Made by a program: the position numbers and the translations under genes
Assembly: GCA_001687465.1 (NCBI GenBank)
Contig: LVLI01001149.1
Span: 1 to 34,001 of the forward strand
Reading direction: 5' to 3'
DNA from: Halocafeteria seosinensis
Lineage: Eukaryota > Sar > Bigyra > Bicosoecida
DNA: 34,001 bases
Notes under the pieces: generated by a model
Seen by the model: the letters and a program-made list of their open reading frames with translations, nothing else
Told to the model about the DNA's origin: nothing
Databases searched by the model: none
Part shown: piece after piece, positions 1 through 11,326 of the stretch
Position numbering within the stretch: position 1 is the first letter of the stretch
How the letters are laid out: every line of letters starts with the position of its first letter

Positions 1-120
1 GTGCTGTGTTCCCTCACGGCGCATGTCAGCAAGGCTGCAGGAACAGCGGGCCCGTCGCTGCTTAACACGGGCGCATACCGCTCCTCGTTAAGAGGATGCG
101 GTCAACTTCCCGGCCGGTGG
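1..120 (+). repeat. Dispersed 120-bp repeat, copy A
   Basis: This segment is about 90% identical by eye to the reverse complement of 19423-19542. Similarity runs from the window edge to about position 120 and then stops. In copy B the segment lies directly after the stop codon of a retroelement polyprotein, so copy A is probably the 3' end of another member of that family in the opposite orientation. Both copies contain a short inverted pair, CTTAAC and GTTAAG, about 20 nt apart. The left end is cut by the window. Confidence 0.7.
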
Positions 121-530
121 GCTATCTGTCACATTTGTGTGTGTGTGTCAGTAAGTACAGAACCTCCTGCATTCAACAAGACAAGGAGTTCCGGCCTCTG
201 GTCTTTCAGAATTTTGGTGGTATAGGCAATAGGGGATTGAACTTTCTTAAAGAACTCAAATCCCGACCTCCTTGCTTGCGAGTAAGTAATTCAGCACAGT
301 TTGTTGAAGCACTTCGTAAGAATCTGGGGTGCCTTCTCATGCATTCCAATGCCCACATGGTGTTGAGGTGGCTACACTTAGTACTCCCACCTACTAGAGG
401 TGGAGTGCGAGGACTTGATTAAGCTCCCTTTACAAGTGTACCATAGATAGATAATTATTATTTAATACACAAGCCTATTCACCCAAAAAAAAAAAGGTAA
501 TCACGGGAGCTGTTGTACAATGTCAGTCGG
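121..530. other. Intergenic, no supported gene
   Basis: A 108-aa frame spans 96-422 on the + strand but begins inside the repeat and matches no family I recognise. A short (GT)n run lies near 137-148 and an A-run near 486. The stretch may be flank or 3' tail of the repeat element, or simply the 3' flank of the GLUG gene. Confidence 0.4.
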
Positions 531-3259
531 TTAGGTCCCAGTGTTTCTCTTAAACGAGACTTTTCTAAATACACGTCTCATAGTTGGCTTACCACATCGT
601 ACCAGCGGAAGTACCTTCACCCCCGTGATTTCCCCGGTGGCATTCGGTGTGCCAGCCTGCGAAGGACCTACCGCTGGGGTTGACGACGATTCACTTTTGG
701 GTTGGTCCTGTGACGCAGATGGTGTCGAGCTACTTGAAGGTGTTTCCGACCGCGTCGTTGTCGTTGATGGAGTTGATATCGGTGAAGGAGTAGGGGATGG
801 CGCCAACTGAAAGCGTAGAATTGGCAGATTCTTCTTCTCGTTGTCATCAACGTCACCTTGTCCTCCTTCACCTAAAGTCCATATGTCATCAGACCATCCT
901 CCAAGTTGATACAGTTGTCCCTGTATGTCCGTCAAATTATCCGAATTTCCTGTCTCTGCAAGGTTGCCGCCAGTATCCACTCCTACGATCGACGCTGCCC
1001 CTCCGTTGCCATCGTATGCCGAATAGCTCACTCCAATCGTACCACTTACTGTATGCCATATATGTCCTATAATCCCACCAGCATCCGTACCAGTGACTGC
1101 ACCTGATGCATATGTATTCGTGATGTATACGTAGCCTGTAGCATCTGTGCGGATTCCTCCTGTGTACCATCCTGTAATACCACCTGCTCCCGAACCACTA
1201 ATATCTCCTCGTGTATAACAATTTGTAACATGTAATTCACCCTCCTCGTTTCCTGCACCTGATCCACTAATTCCTCCACCAAATTTTGCAGATATTTGTC
1301 CCATACTGTAACATTCCTTGATATAAACGAATCCACGGCGTTGGCCAGCAATTTTACCCACAATACCACCACTGTCGTCAGCACCAGGAATGATATCTCC
1401 CGTGGAATAGCAACGAGTGATATACACTTGACCATTGGTATGACCAGCACCACGCCCACAAATACCACCTCCATTGTGTCCTTCAATATTCCCAGTGGAA
1501 TAGCAATCCGTGATATTAACAATCCCATGCTCGAATCCTACCCACTCCCCTGTAATACCACCTGCAGCTCCACCCAGTATCCTCCCTGTCGAATACGAAT
1601 TCGATATCTTGATTTGACCACTATCACGACCACTTTCATAACCACATATACCACCACTCCAAACACCAGCAATATCTCCTGAAGAGGTGCATGAATCTAT
1701 GATAAAGAATTTCTGCTTCTGTTGGACAATGAATCCACCCTTGAATGCAGTTGATCCATTTCTCACATCAAGATTCTGAATCAAGGGAGCTTGATCAAAC
1801 GATGCAACATTTTCCAGTACCTTAAATAATCCTGCGAAATCTGTTGTTCCGTTCAGATCTATTATGTGGCCATTCTGTCGGCCACCATCAAAGATCTCAT
1901 TCGCATCCAACGAAATGTAGTCGTCGTTCGCATACCCCTGATCGCCCCAATTCAACACACTACAATTCATTTCGAACTGGTTTTGGCGCCAATTATAATG
2001 GAAGCAGGATTCCTGTCCTTTCCGAATTGAGGAACGTAAATCTGTTGCGGTTACCTCTGCCACACTCGAGAGCGTGCAAGCGAACAACAACGACGTTAGC
2101 ATAGCCTTCGTCAGTGCAGCATTAATTGATGCAGTTCGCATCCCGCAAGCCAGTGATGTTTCTGACTCTTGTGGATAATGTCTCAAGCGCTTCGTTTTGG
2201 TCTTAGGTGGCACTGGCCAACTCAACGTCTGTAACAAGGAAGAACAAAGAGTAGTGCTTCTCAAAGAGTTACTACTTGGAACTGGCGAATAAGCGTCTCC
2301 GGCAGAAACCAAGCTCAGTCTGTTCAGTAACGTGCAGATCCATGATAGAACTTGGACGGATGCAATGAGTAAGCTGAGTAAAACAAGTAGGGAGTCCTCC
2401 TTCGGAAGAGCCGAGTCATGGAATCCAACTATCACCATGTGCTCGAAGTTAAGCTCAACGATTGTTGAAAACTCGGGAACAATATGTCGATCACTTTGGA
2501 CTCGGTCTATATCATTCACCATCGTGCTGTGTCTTAAATAAACCATATCTCCTGGCGCTATGCATAAAAGGACAGCTGACTGGGTAATAAGAAAGCCAAA
2601 TCGCCCTTGGGAGTTATGCATAACAGCTGGCCGATTCCCATACTTGCTACTCCAACGACAAACGAAGTTGTTCGCTGCTGCATTTTCTCCGAGATATACT
2701 TTTGTCTCGTATGTCAGTATTAGTCGACAGGAACAACCTTTGAACATATTGGAATGAGACGCTCCCCATGGCTTGGATTGTTTCCCTTCAGCGGGATCTA
2801 TCACAACAGTCGTCCATGAGAGGATCTTACTTGTTGCCGAGTTTCCTTCAAGTATGTAATGCCCGTATTCCCAAGGTGCCAAGCTGTGGGCCTCTATTGC
2901 TAGCAACAACGAGTCGACGGAAACCAAATAACGTTGGATACGGTTGCTTTTCCGTTTACTGCGAACCGAATGCAGTTAAGGATGGCAGACCAACTTATGT
3001 CCCGATTGACTTACTGGTAGATTATGCTCCAAAGGTTTGCATGGAATTCATGCACCAGAATGCCACAACGAGAAGGGCCAGCAGCAGGAAATATCACGCA
3101 TTGCTCACTCAGCTTGGGAAAGTCCAGCGCCAGCAGCTCTGGATTACTGTCGGAATTAGTTCGGGAGCAAAGACGGACGGCCATGAAGGCAACTCCTAAC
3201 AACATCAGTGCCCATCGCAAGTGAACCAAAGGTGTTTTATGCTTTGAGGATCGTGTCAT
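531..3259 (-). CDS. GLUG-repeat membrane/secreted protein
   Basis: The predicted protein has 890 aa in two exons, 3259-3015 and 2958-531. The 56-nt intron (donor GTAAGT, acceptor TTCGCAG) joins the frames exactly. An N-terminal signal anchor lies at about residues 11-28 and a second hydrophobic segment at about 270-295. From about residue 500 to 735 there are seven copies of a roughly 29-residue glycine-rich repeat of the form GGI-G....G...I...YS-G, typical of GLUG-motif beta-solenoids in secreted or adhesion proteins. A Thr/Ser/Pro-rich, probably glycosylated stretch follows, then a basic C-terminus. An in-frame ATG at 2141 begins a good signal peptide (hydrophobic core ending SSVAEVTA), so the GLUG part may be a separate secreted protein of 537 aa fused here only by an open frame. 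The surface or adhesive role is inferred from the repeat type alone. Confidence 0.7.
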
Positions 3260-3325
3260 TGTAAAAGAATGCTTTTTGTTTGCTGCTCCCTTCTCGCTTA
3301 CTGTGGTGCCTGCTTTGCCGGTTGT

Positions 3326-4453
3326 TCAGAAGAATGTAACACGTTTTCTTTGAAATCCGCTTCTTTGATGCTGCATTTCAAACATCAATGCTGCATTAAG
3401 TTGCGTAGTGTCATCAAACCACCGTGATGCGCTGCCCCCCCGAGCGGCTCGAAGCGGAAAGCATTCTCCAAAAGGGCGTCTCGAAGGGGAAGACCAAGGG
3501 GCAGGGTTTGAAATCCGCGGGTGTACCCGCGACCCGCAACCACGAGCTCGCGGGTATCCTTACCCGCACCCGCCCGCGCTCCAAACCTTGCGGGTATTGC
3601 GGGTATAGTGAATATTGAAGAAAGTTTTGGTGTTTTCGCGATTCTAACCATGTATAAGTTCATATCAGCAGATACAGCGTTTTGGGATCATCATATACCT
3701 TCATCCTCGCTAAATGGTAGGAGCAGTAGAAGTGGGTCACACGAGTCAACGGAGTTCAGCCAGTGAGTCAAAAAGCTACAAAGTTGCAAAACTACTCAAA
3801 TACCCGTTTTGTACGGTAAAATCACGTATATAGTACCGTATTTGTCATACAATTACAGAAATGCTTAAAAAATAGAGTTCTAATGGCTGTAATCGGATAA
3901 AATTGGGAAGCTTCAACATCGGACTTTACCCGCATACCCGCCCGCGACCCGCAGGGTGCCAGGCCGCGGTACCCGTACCCGCCCGCGGGTAACCGATACC
4001 CGCAAATTTCAAACCCTGCCAAGGGGGCGTACAGCGTGCCGCTTGTGGGGGCAGACAAAGAGAAATGTGGACCCGTATCCAGCCGTTACAGTCATCCCGA
4101 TACACGGGGCAATGACCCTGCTTTGGGGCTGAATATGGGCGTGTGGACGTGCTGACCGCCCCTCGTGGTGATGTATACTTCGGGTGCCAAAGCGCTAATG
4201 GTAGATAGATTGTAACGCCAAATCCAGGTGGTGCACTGCCCTTTGCTTCTGTAGAACCTTCAAGTGTTCTCGCAAACAGGACAAAAATCCGGACATTTCT
4301 CTCCTTGAGGTCCCTGTGGATCACATCGGCCCAAAAAGCATCATACATGCAAAGTATGTGTAGCACTGCTTGAGTGTTGTGTGTTGAAGGTTTTCTGAGA
4401 TGTTCGTATCTCTGAATGTCTGTGACGTGTAAATGACGAAGCACCTGTTCCAC
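3326..4453 (-). pseudogene. Decayed kinase-like reading frame split by a transposon
   Basis: Reading from 4453 the frame contains VIHRDLKERNV, close to the protein-kinase catalytic-loop signature HRDLKxxN, preceded by a helix-like stretch as expected for kinase helix E. No DFG motif follows and no ATG opens the frame (the first codon is GTG), so this is at best a fragment. The frame is interrupted at 4026 by the hAT-type element. If the element and one target-site copy are removed, the frame continues without a stop for another 57 codons to a TGA at 3326. The kinase assignment rests on one motif. Confidence 0.3.
3502..4018. mobile_element. Non-autonomous hAT-type element (MITE), 517 bp
   Basis: The element begins CAGGGTTTGAAAT and ends with the inverse ATTTCAAACCCTG. 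It is flanked on both sides by the identical 8-bp sequence CCAAGGGG (3494-3501 and 4019-4026). An 8-bp target-site duplication with CA...TG termini is the classic hAT superfamily signature. Just inside the ends are clusters of degenerate ACCCGC/GCGGGT units, GC-rich subterminal repeats of the kind hAT transposases bind, while the middle is AT-rich. No transposase frame is present, so it must be mobilised in trans. The perfect duplication suggests a recent insertion. Confidence 0.9.
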
Positions 4454-5048
4454 GTGAATACATATGTATGTACATGTATTGCTAGTTAAGTTAAGTTAAC
4501 AGTTCCAATTTCATTTTCCAACTTGGTATTTGCATCAAGGATGATCAATTCCATACACTGTAAACACTGTGTACTATTCCGACCGCACGCGCCCGGACGC
4601 AGTAGGTATCTATTTAGATATATCATTGCCGAGTGTTGAGTCATTTCTTCGTGTACTAGATTAGCAGTGGTTCTTTGGTGGCTGACAGGAGGGAGCTACA
4701 TTGACATCTGCTTCGAATTCGGTATTGGGCTTGGGAGTTTCTACCAGCAGTGTAGCAGGATGGTGGGGTCCTTCGGGGAACTTTAGAACTGTTAGACCAG
4801 GTTTTGGAACTTGGTTTTCCCTTTGATGATGATGCCGAACTGGACCGACTACACAGATCTTGTACGGGTTTCTTCGCGAGAAGAAGACTCAAGCATGACT
4901 CAGTTTCGAGCATGTGCAGACTCTCAGATGAACGAACAAATGTGGTTTTCAGTCTTTAACCGCTTGTTGCATTATGTTTTCCTTCCGATTATTGACGAGC
5001 ATTCTCGTATGCTATCGCCTCATCAGAATGTAACAGTTTATATTTTAA
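4454..5048. other. Intergenic, possible unassigned exon
   Basis: No gene can be supported. A + strand frame at about 4756-4959, following an AG, reads like an acidic helical protein (ELLDQVLELGFPFDDD) and could be an exon of an unrecognised gene. A competing minus frame occupies the same bases. Confidence 0.3.
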
Positions 5049-6273
5049 TCACTCGCAGTTATCGATTTCAGTTTCTGATTCGTTTTCCCAATTATTAGGG
5101 CCATCACTCTTTTGCATCCGAGTGTAGTAACCGCCAACCGTAAACTTCCTTGATGCATGAAGTGAACTCGCTTCATAGTTCGGATCATATCTGGAGGCAG
5201 GTATCACTCTGAAATCAATTGAAACTCTGCTTTGGCCGGTTTGGTTCTTCATGTTGTGGTGGCGGAGCCTGGCAATGCCCACGGCAAAAATGAATGGCAT
5301 TAGAGTGGAATATCACACTCCCAAATAACTTACTGGTTTCCATAGAACCTAAAAAATTGCCCGTATTTCATTTCAACAGGTTTAAAATCTCCTTTATCTG
5401 GTTCGGTTTCGTAACAGCAGGAATTCGTTCCGAAGAAGTCAGTAAAGCCTAACATAAAATTCATCTCCCCACTGGGATGATCGTAGTCAGCATCTCTATG
5501 GATACCAATCCGGTTCACAGGGTCGTTGTATCCCGGCCTCCAGCCAATAGCTCTGCAGTCGTTATGAATGACGCGTTATCCTCCGTGTATAAGCCGACAA
5601 CATGCAATAAAATGGCAACGCACGTGTTGTTTGGCAAGTTTATACGCCATGTCGGGTCTTTTTGCACAACGAAATCTTCCTCGTCAAATATTGGCAGAAT
5701 GACTTCTCTCACAAACCTATAATAAAGCTGCGGGGTACCAATCATAGAATCGTGACACACGTGCACAACGGCGGTTCAAAATCGCTCGTCGCATCGTACC
5801 TGTTTGAGATCCTCGTAGTGAGGCGAATCATAATAAGCTCGATGGAATTTGGTTTTGGTGTCATTGTCAATAGTTAACTGCTCCCACTCCTCGCTATCAT
5901 CGAAGTAGCGATGCAGTTGGTGCAGCGGAAGGGGAAACTCGTCGAAAATTCTACGAAGGACGCCTTCAAAGTCATAATCCGCCGTTTTATCTGCACACAG
6001 ACGAGGAGACAATACACGTGAACTCAACTGCGAGATGCTACCGGCTGCTCAGGGTATCTTACAATTGTAGTAGGACTGTGTCTTCGTTAGTTGTTCAAAT
6101 GACACCCCGAGTTGGTCATCCACGGGAGCATATTGAGCGGAAGTGGCGGAGAGAGAAGTATTCCAATTGCTTCGGGTTCCCTCCTCTATCACTGCAGGGA
6201 CCTGCTTAAGACTTTCCACTGACTTTTGCGAGCCAGTGGAATCTTGACGGGCATTTCCAGTAGCGTTCATCAT
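5049..6273 (-). CDS. StrG-like 2-oxoglutarate/Fe(II) oxygenase
   Basis: The exons that can be joined in frame are 6027-5800, 5727-5624, 5552-5334 and 5268-5049, with introns of 72, 71 and 65 nt. The product ends in a double-stranded beta-helix oxygenase domain of the streptomycin-biosynthesis StrG type. It has HRDADYDHP giving the iron ligands H and D, then GEMNF and FGTNS, then RHHN with the distal histidine, then the 2-oxoglutarate arginine in SRVSIDFRV. A conserved PTWRINLPNN precedes the first ligand. The substrate is unknown; family members act in specialised metabolism. The first exon is unsettled: an ATG at 6273 opens about 60 codons ending near a weak GTGTCA donor that would fit the phase of the next exon, but no strong donor was found. 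The C-terminal tail is acidic. Confidence 0.8.
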
Positions 6274-7103
6274 GGTCTCTGTCTCTCTATGAAACTCCTC
6301 AGTCGAACCAGTATACACAAACACAATTGAAAGGGCAGTCCGCTACAATCCCCAACAAGTTCCAATTTCTACTTGGTCAGGAAAAGGTACGTCAGACTCT
6401 GTTGGTGCCGCACTTGCCTTACGTACGTGTATGACGTCAATCCTGCGGATAAACAGGCACCACGTCAGAACACGCAACACACGATATACACAGTTCTTTC
6501 AGGCACATTTCTAGCACACCAGTGGCATTCACAACAACTCTTTTATGCCCCCATGCACACATCCACAACTCTCAAACTGTATGCCACGCTTTTTCCCACC
6601 TTCGAGTCACACGCGCCTTCGTACCTGTTAGGTCTCAGTTCAATAGCGTTGCCCACTTTATTGGCACGTATACGCTGGATTCTAACAACACACACACGCA
6701 CAAATGAATGACTTCTCTTAGACAGGAGTATACGGCGACCAACAATCAATACAGTCGGGAATACTAACCTACGGGCGTAGCGTAATACCTACTGTTTTCT
6801 TGATGTTCGCAACCCAAGGGAGCACGCGTCTCAACGAGTCAGTCACCTGGATCCCATGGACTTCTCTTCAAACAGCCGCTAAGCTTGGGCTTAAATAAAC
6901 GTGCACGATATCGGAGGAGTACTACTGTATTCAATTCAAACAAGTAAACGAGTAGTTACGCTGTACCAAGCGGCGGGATTATACACCACCGACTGCGGAG
7001 TAAACATCCTGGGGACTCCCGCCCAAAAATGCTTCCGTGGAATTGCAAAGAGCGGGAACGTGTACAATGTTTTAAAAAGATACATCATTGCGTGTAGTGT
7101 ATT
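6274..7103. other. Intergenic between two minus-strand genes
   Basis: This should hold the promoter of the StrG-like gene (right-hand promoter, minus strand) and the 3' flank of the methyltransferase gene. Open frames at 6373-6711 (+), 6543-6749 (-) and 6901-7122 (+) are short, overlap each other and resemble no family. No RNA gene was seen. Confidence 0.5.
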
Positions 7104-8114
7104 CTACCTTTCTTGGCGCTGAAAGACCAAAGTTAGATTGCTCTTGGGCATCTCGATTTCCTCTTGGAACTCTAGGCTATTGGACTCTGCTTCCTTGATC
7201 ACATCTTCGACATTTCGGAGACCCTGTGGTATCTCAACCATGCTTTTGCAGCATCACTCGTAGGAGAGTAAACAAGGTGGAATTGCTACCTGACTTACCC
7301 ATGAGGGGTCCTTATCCTTGAGTCCCTTATCGAAAGATGGGTCGTTCTCCGATCTGAATTCACCATTCTTCTTGAACGGACCTGAAGAGATGCAAGGGTT
7401 GCGGATCCATGAACAGAGAAAATCGACCTACGAAAAACATACCGTATATGAAGAGCCAGCCCTTGTTTGCTAAGACTCTACTGGATCCTTGAATGAGTCC
7501 CGTGGTGGCTTCCCAAGGGGCAATATGTGTCAAGTTGGCACAGAACACCACATCGAAACTACTAGCGTCGTAGCCCCATGAAGAATTGGAGCTACCAGAT
7601 CGCAAGTCTAAATTGATAGGATCTAATACGTTTGAATGTTCGGATGCATATGCCTTGATGCTTTCAAATTTCGACACTTCATATTCAGATGTCTGGATCG
7701 TCCAGTTTCGCTGTTCGGACGCAAAATACGCAGCATGTTGCCCGTATCCACTGCACGTCACTCAAGACAGATAGTTAGTACTGGGTGGAACAGTAAGTTT
7801 CACGATCATCAGCCAGCCAATGCCTCCCGACGAGTATCTCAGAGGACACCGTGTGGTAGCCTACCTGCATACTTCCAAGAACCGCAGCTTCTTGTCTACC
7901 GGTAGTATTTCGCGGAGGACTTTCAGTAAGGGTTCTTTGTTCCTCTCCGTTGCGGGGGCTACCTGTACACAAACGCAATATCCCTACTGACTTGTTGGTA
8001 TTCAGAAATCCTGGTGTATAGCCAGCCATCTGTCGGGGCTGTAGCACCATCGATTTGCTCGTCCAGAACATGACCTTCACATACCTTCTTTAGTGACGAC
8101 GAGGACGACGACAT
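7104..8114 (-). CDS. DUF938 SAM-dependent methyltransferase
   Basis: Five exons (8114-8085, 7962-7865, 7750-7443, 7381-7299, 7223-7104) give a 212-aa protein, the usual size for this family. Introns are 122, 114, 61 and 75 nt, and the second has a textbook TACTAAC branch site before its acceptor. The motifs run in family order: ATERNKEP near the N-terminus, LEVCSGYGQHAAYFA as the SAM-binding glycine loop (motif I, split by an intron inside the serine codon), ANLTHIAPWEAT after strand 4, LFIYGPFK, DPSWGLRNVED, and a C-terminal strand ending LTLVFQR. The family is a class I methyltransferase fold with no established substrate. The short serine-rich N-terminus is encoded by a 10-codon first exon. 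Confidence 0.93.
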
Positions 8115-8924
8115 TCTGCGTTGTTGTGTGTCATGTCGAATCGATCAGAATTATACAATCAATCTGTCTTTCTTGGGCGACTGTAGGCTTATTCATGGAC
8201 CATGGTCTGCCCCCCCCCCCCTGGTTGTGAAGTTGAACTTCCACTCGACGAAACCTGTCCGGATACGCCTCGAATACTCACTTCCTCCTGCGTCGATTGC
8301 TGAATCAGAAAGGGAAGCTGCTTTGTTGAGGAGAATGATTACTACCGAAGCGCCAAAATATGTGGAATAATTAATTTCCCAATAAAGCGTGGTAGGTATG
8401 CTACAGCCTGACCTGAAGCCTATCACCCAAGTTGTATTATAATGTGTAACATACATAAGATCTCATGATGCGGGACCGTGTGCTCTTGATAAAATCCATA
8501 AGTTTGTCCATATGGTCCAGTAGATACCGAAATATACACGTATGGAAAGTAAGCAGATATCTCCAGGTATTTTGCGGTGTTAAGCCTGGAGCATTGTTTC
8601 CCATCTCTTACTTCTAAGCCTATTTTCTCCTCTTCCTTCTTGATTTCGTATGAATTGGATACTGTCAAAGTGGGTCATTACCTTAATGAAATCGAGTCAA
8701 CTCGATAATCGCCTCGAGACCTTGAACTTGGAGGCTTCAAGCCGAAGTGGTCTATACAAGCTAATGGCCCAGGAATCCAGGATGTTGAGCCGAAATTGTA
8801 TTGTTCTCTTTTTTTTAGCACTGGTATCGTAGTGTCGCTCGTTTACTCGCGATATTGCTGACTGGGAAGCTCTCTTTTCATTGCTGTGTATTACGTATCT
8901 TTGCCCCCTTCGTAGACTATTAGG
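8115..8924. other. Divergent intergenic region
   Basis: The 810 bp between the starts of the methyltransferase (-) and UDP-sugar pyrophosphorylase (+) genes should contain both promoters. A minus frame at 8423-8668 (81 aa, no ATG) with a possible splice to a second frame near 8400 could be an extra small gene, but it matches nothing I recognise. An 11-12 nt C-run lies at about 8211-8222. Confidence 0.4.
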
Positions 8925-11270
8925 ATGCCCACGGATCTTTCCCAGAAATACGGAGACGACCATCTCCCTGCTGGTCTAAAGGACTACAAGTCCTGGATGA
9001 CTACCGTCAAGGATACCGGTAGTGGAGAGCACCATGAGAGTGACTTGACTGATCTTCTTCTCGAACAAGACCAGAAACATTTGTTCTCCGGATGGAAAGA
9101 GGGCAATCAAGATGTCGACAAGAAACATAAATTCTTTGAAGCCGTAAGTCAAATGTGCTCTTGTCTGTACGAGAATCAGGATACCGGCAAGAATGCTGTT
9201 TCTCTCTTTCGGCAGATTGCTGCCCTGGAATCAGGTTATCCCGGAGGACTTAGTGCCTATCTTGACAAAGCAAAAGAGCTATTGCAGGCATCGGCCTCGG
9301 GAGGCAACCCATTCAGTGGCTACAAACCAGAGGTAGGCGCTGATCACATGTTTTCGAGAAACTTGTACGTCTCGTCACTGGGTTGTCTTTTCAGGTTCCT
9401 GAGGGAGAAAAAATGGATTTCGGGGACGAGAAATTCCTGGAGATGGAACAAGTTGGGATAGAGAGCTTTAAAGGTATGGATAATATTAATTGGAAACCAC
9501 TGCATCTTCAAAAAGTCAAGTTTGGATGGGTATCTCGTCTCAGATTGTGCCCTGGTTCTTGTTGCTGGAGGCCTTGGAGAACGTCTCGGATACAACGGGA
9601 TAAAACTGTCTCTACCGGTTGAAATTTCCACGTCCACTTGCTTCCTTGAGCTATATGTCAAGACGATTCTGGCCCTTCAGGGTAGATCCAATGAACTCTG
9701 TGGCACGTCACGAAAAGTGCCGCTAGCTATCATGACGAGCGATGACACACACACATTGACTGAACAGCTTCTCAAAGAGAACAACTATTTCGGTGCCAGT
9801 CCGGATCAGATCCGGCTCATGAAGCAAGAGAAGGTCGCTGCTCTCATCGACAACGACGCACACATTGCGAGAGACGATAGCGATCCGTACGCTATCGTGA
9901 CCAAGCCTCATGGGCATGGCGATGTCCACACACTCTTGCACAGCACTGGTATTGCCGAGCAATGGGCATCAGAAGGACGTAAACACATGATCTTCTTTCA
10001 GGACACGAACTCGTTGGCTTTCTCTGTGACAAGTGCGGCGCTTGGTGTTTCTGTTAGTCGAGGATTTGAAGTCAACAGTATTGCGGTACCGAGAAAGGCT
10101 AAAGAGGCGGTCGGTGCAATTACTAAACTAGTCAAAGATGATGGCTCGACGCTAACGTGCAATGTGGAGTATAATCAACTAGAGCCTCTACTGAAGTATG
10201 TCACACTCCTGCACTGTCCCGACGTTCGGTACTTTTAAATTGCCTTTGAGCTCGCAGGTCCTCCGGTTACCCTGAAGGGGATGCCAATGACGAAACGGGG
10301 TACAGTCCATACCCGGGTAACATCAACCAACTAATATTCGCGTTGGAGCCCTACGTCAATGTGATTAAGCAAACCAAAGTAAGCGATTAGTTGTATTGGT
10401 GAGGTTAAAGCAACCTGTACTAAAGATGTTCGTCTAAACACTGTCGCAGGGTCTTGTACCAGAGTTCGTCAATCCAAAGTATGCTGATGAATCAAAAACC
10501 AAGTTCAAGAAACCTACGAGGTTAGAGTGCATGATGCAAGATCATCCCCGAGTACGTCGTATTCCTTTTCTAGCTCATTGTATATACTGACATAACAAAC
10601 ATATGACACAGGTATTGGGACGCGATGCTAAAGTAGGCTTTACTCAATTTCCTGACTGGACCTACACAGCAGTGAAGAATAGCATCGAAGACGCGAAGAA
10701 AAAACATGCAGATGGGGTTCCCATGAGAGCAGCATCGGATGGAGAGCGTGATTATTACTCTTATGGTGTCAAGCTCCTTCGGTATCAAGGCGCTAACGTT
10801 GAGGACGAAAAACCTCTTCATGTCCATGGGGTGGACGTCGATTTTCCGGCTAGAGTCGTGTTCGAGCCAAAGTTTGCCCCCACCTTGCATGATTTCCAGA
10901 AGAAGGTTCCTAACGGAGACAGGATCAATATTACTCAGCGCAGCACGCTAATTGTCAAAGGAGCAGATGTAACCATAGAATCACTGAACCTTGATGGTAC
11001 TCTAATTATCGAAGCCGCTCCAGGTACGTCCTTCTGCTGGCTCACCACATACTCTCCGTACTCACCATGGAGTCACCCTAAATTGCAGGTGCCAAGGTGA
11101 CTGTCAGGGATGCTAGGATATGCAATGATGGTTGGGAACTCACCCCGTTGCGGGAGAATGAAAATGTCCCCGAATACCTAGCCATTCGTGGTTTCAAAGT
11201 GACAAAACGTGAAGAGAAAGTGTTGCGCTTCGACGAACCTGGCAACCACGTGGTCGATGGTGAGGCGTAA
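8925..11270 (+). CDS. USP: UDP-sugar pyrophosphorylase
   Basis: Seven exons (8925-9332, 9395-9473, 9544-10195, 10258-10378, 10450-10551, 10612-11023, 11089-11270) with introns of 60-71 nt encode 651 aa, slightly longer than the roughly 610-aa plant enzymes. The enzyme reversibly converts UTP plus a sugar-1-phosphate (glucose, galactose, glucuronate, arabinose, xylose and others) to UDP-sugar and pyrophosphate in the cytosol. The nucleotide-binding loop [18 protein letters not shown] sits at about residues 166-183, followed by [77 protein letters not shown] and TRLECMMQD, all hallmarks of the USP branch rather than UGPase or AGX. The ATG at 8925 gives a full-length N-terminal region. It would feed nucleotide sugars to wall or storage glycan synthesis and sugar salvage. 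Confidence 0.96.
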
Positions 11271-11326
11271 GACCTCGAATGTTATGTCAATCGCGGTTTG
11301 CAAGGCTCAGGAACTAATATACGCGC

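Noticed and set aside
3502-4018. GC-rich ACCCGC/GCGGGT units as a CRISPR-like array or satellite
   Set aside because: The units are degenerate and lie just inside terminal inverted repeats bounded by a target-site duplication, so they are subterminal repeats of a transposon.
8211-8222. C homopolymer as a regulatory or phase-variable tract
   Set aside because: It lies in an intergenic region with no supported frame and is more simply a simple-sequence run.
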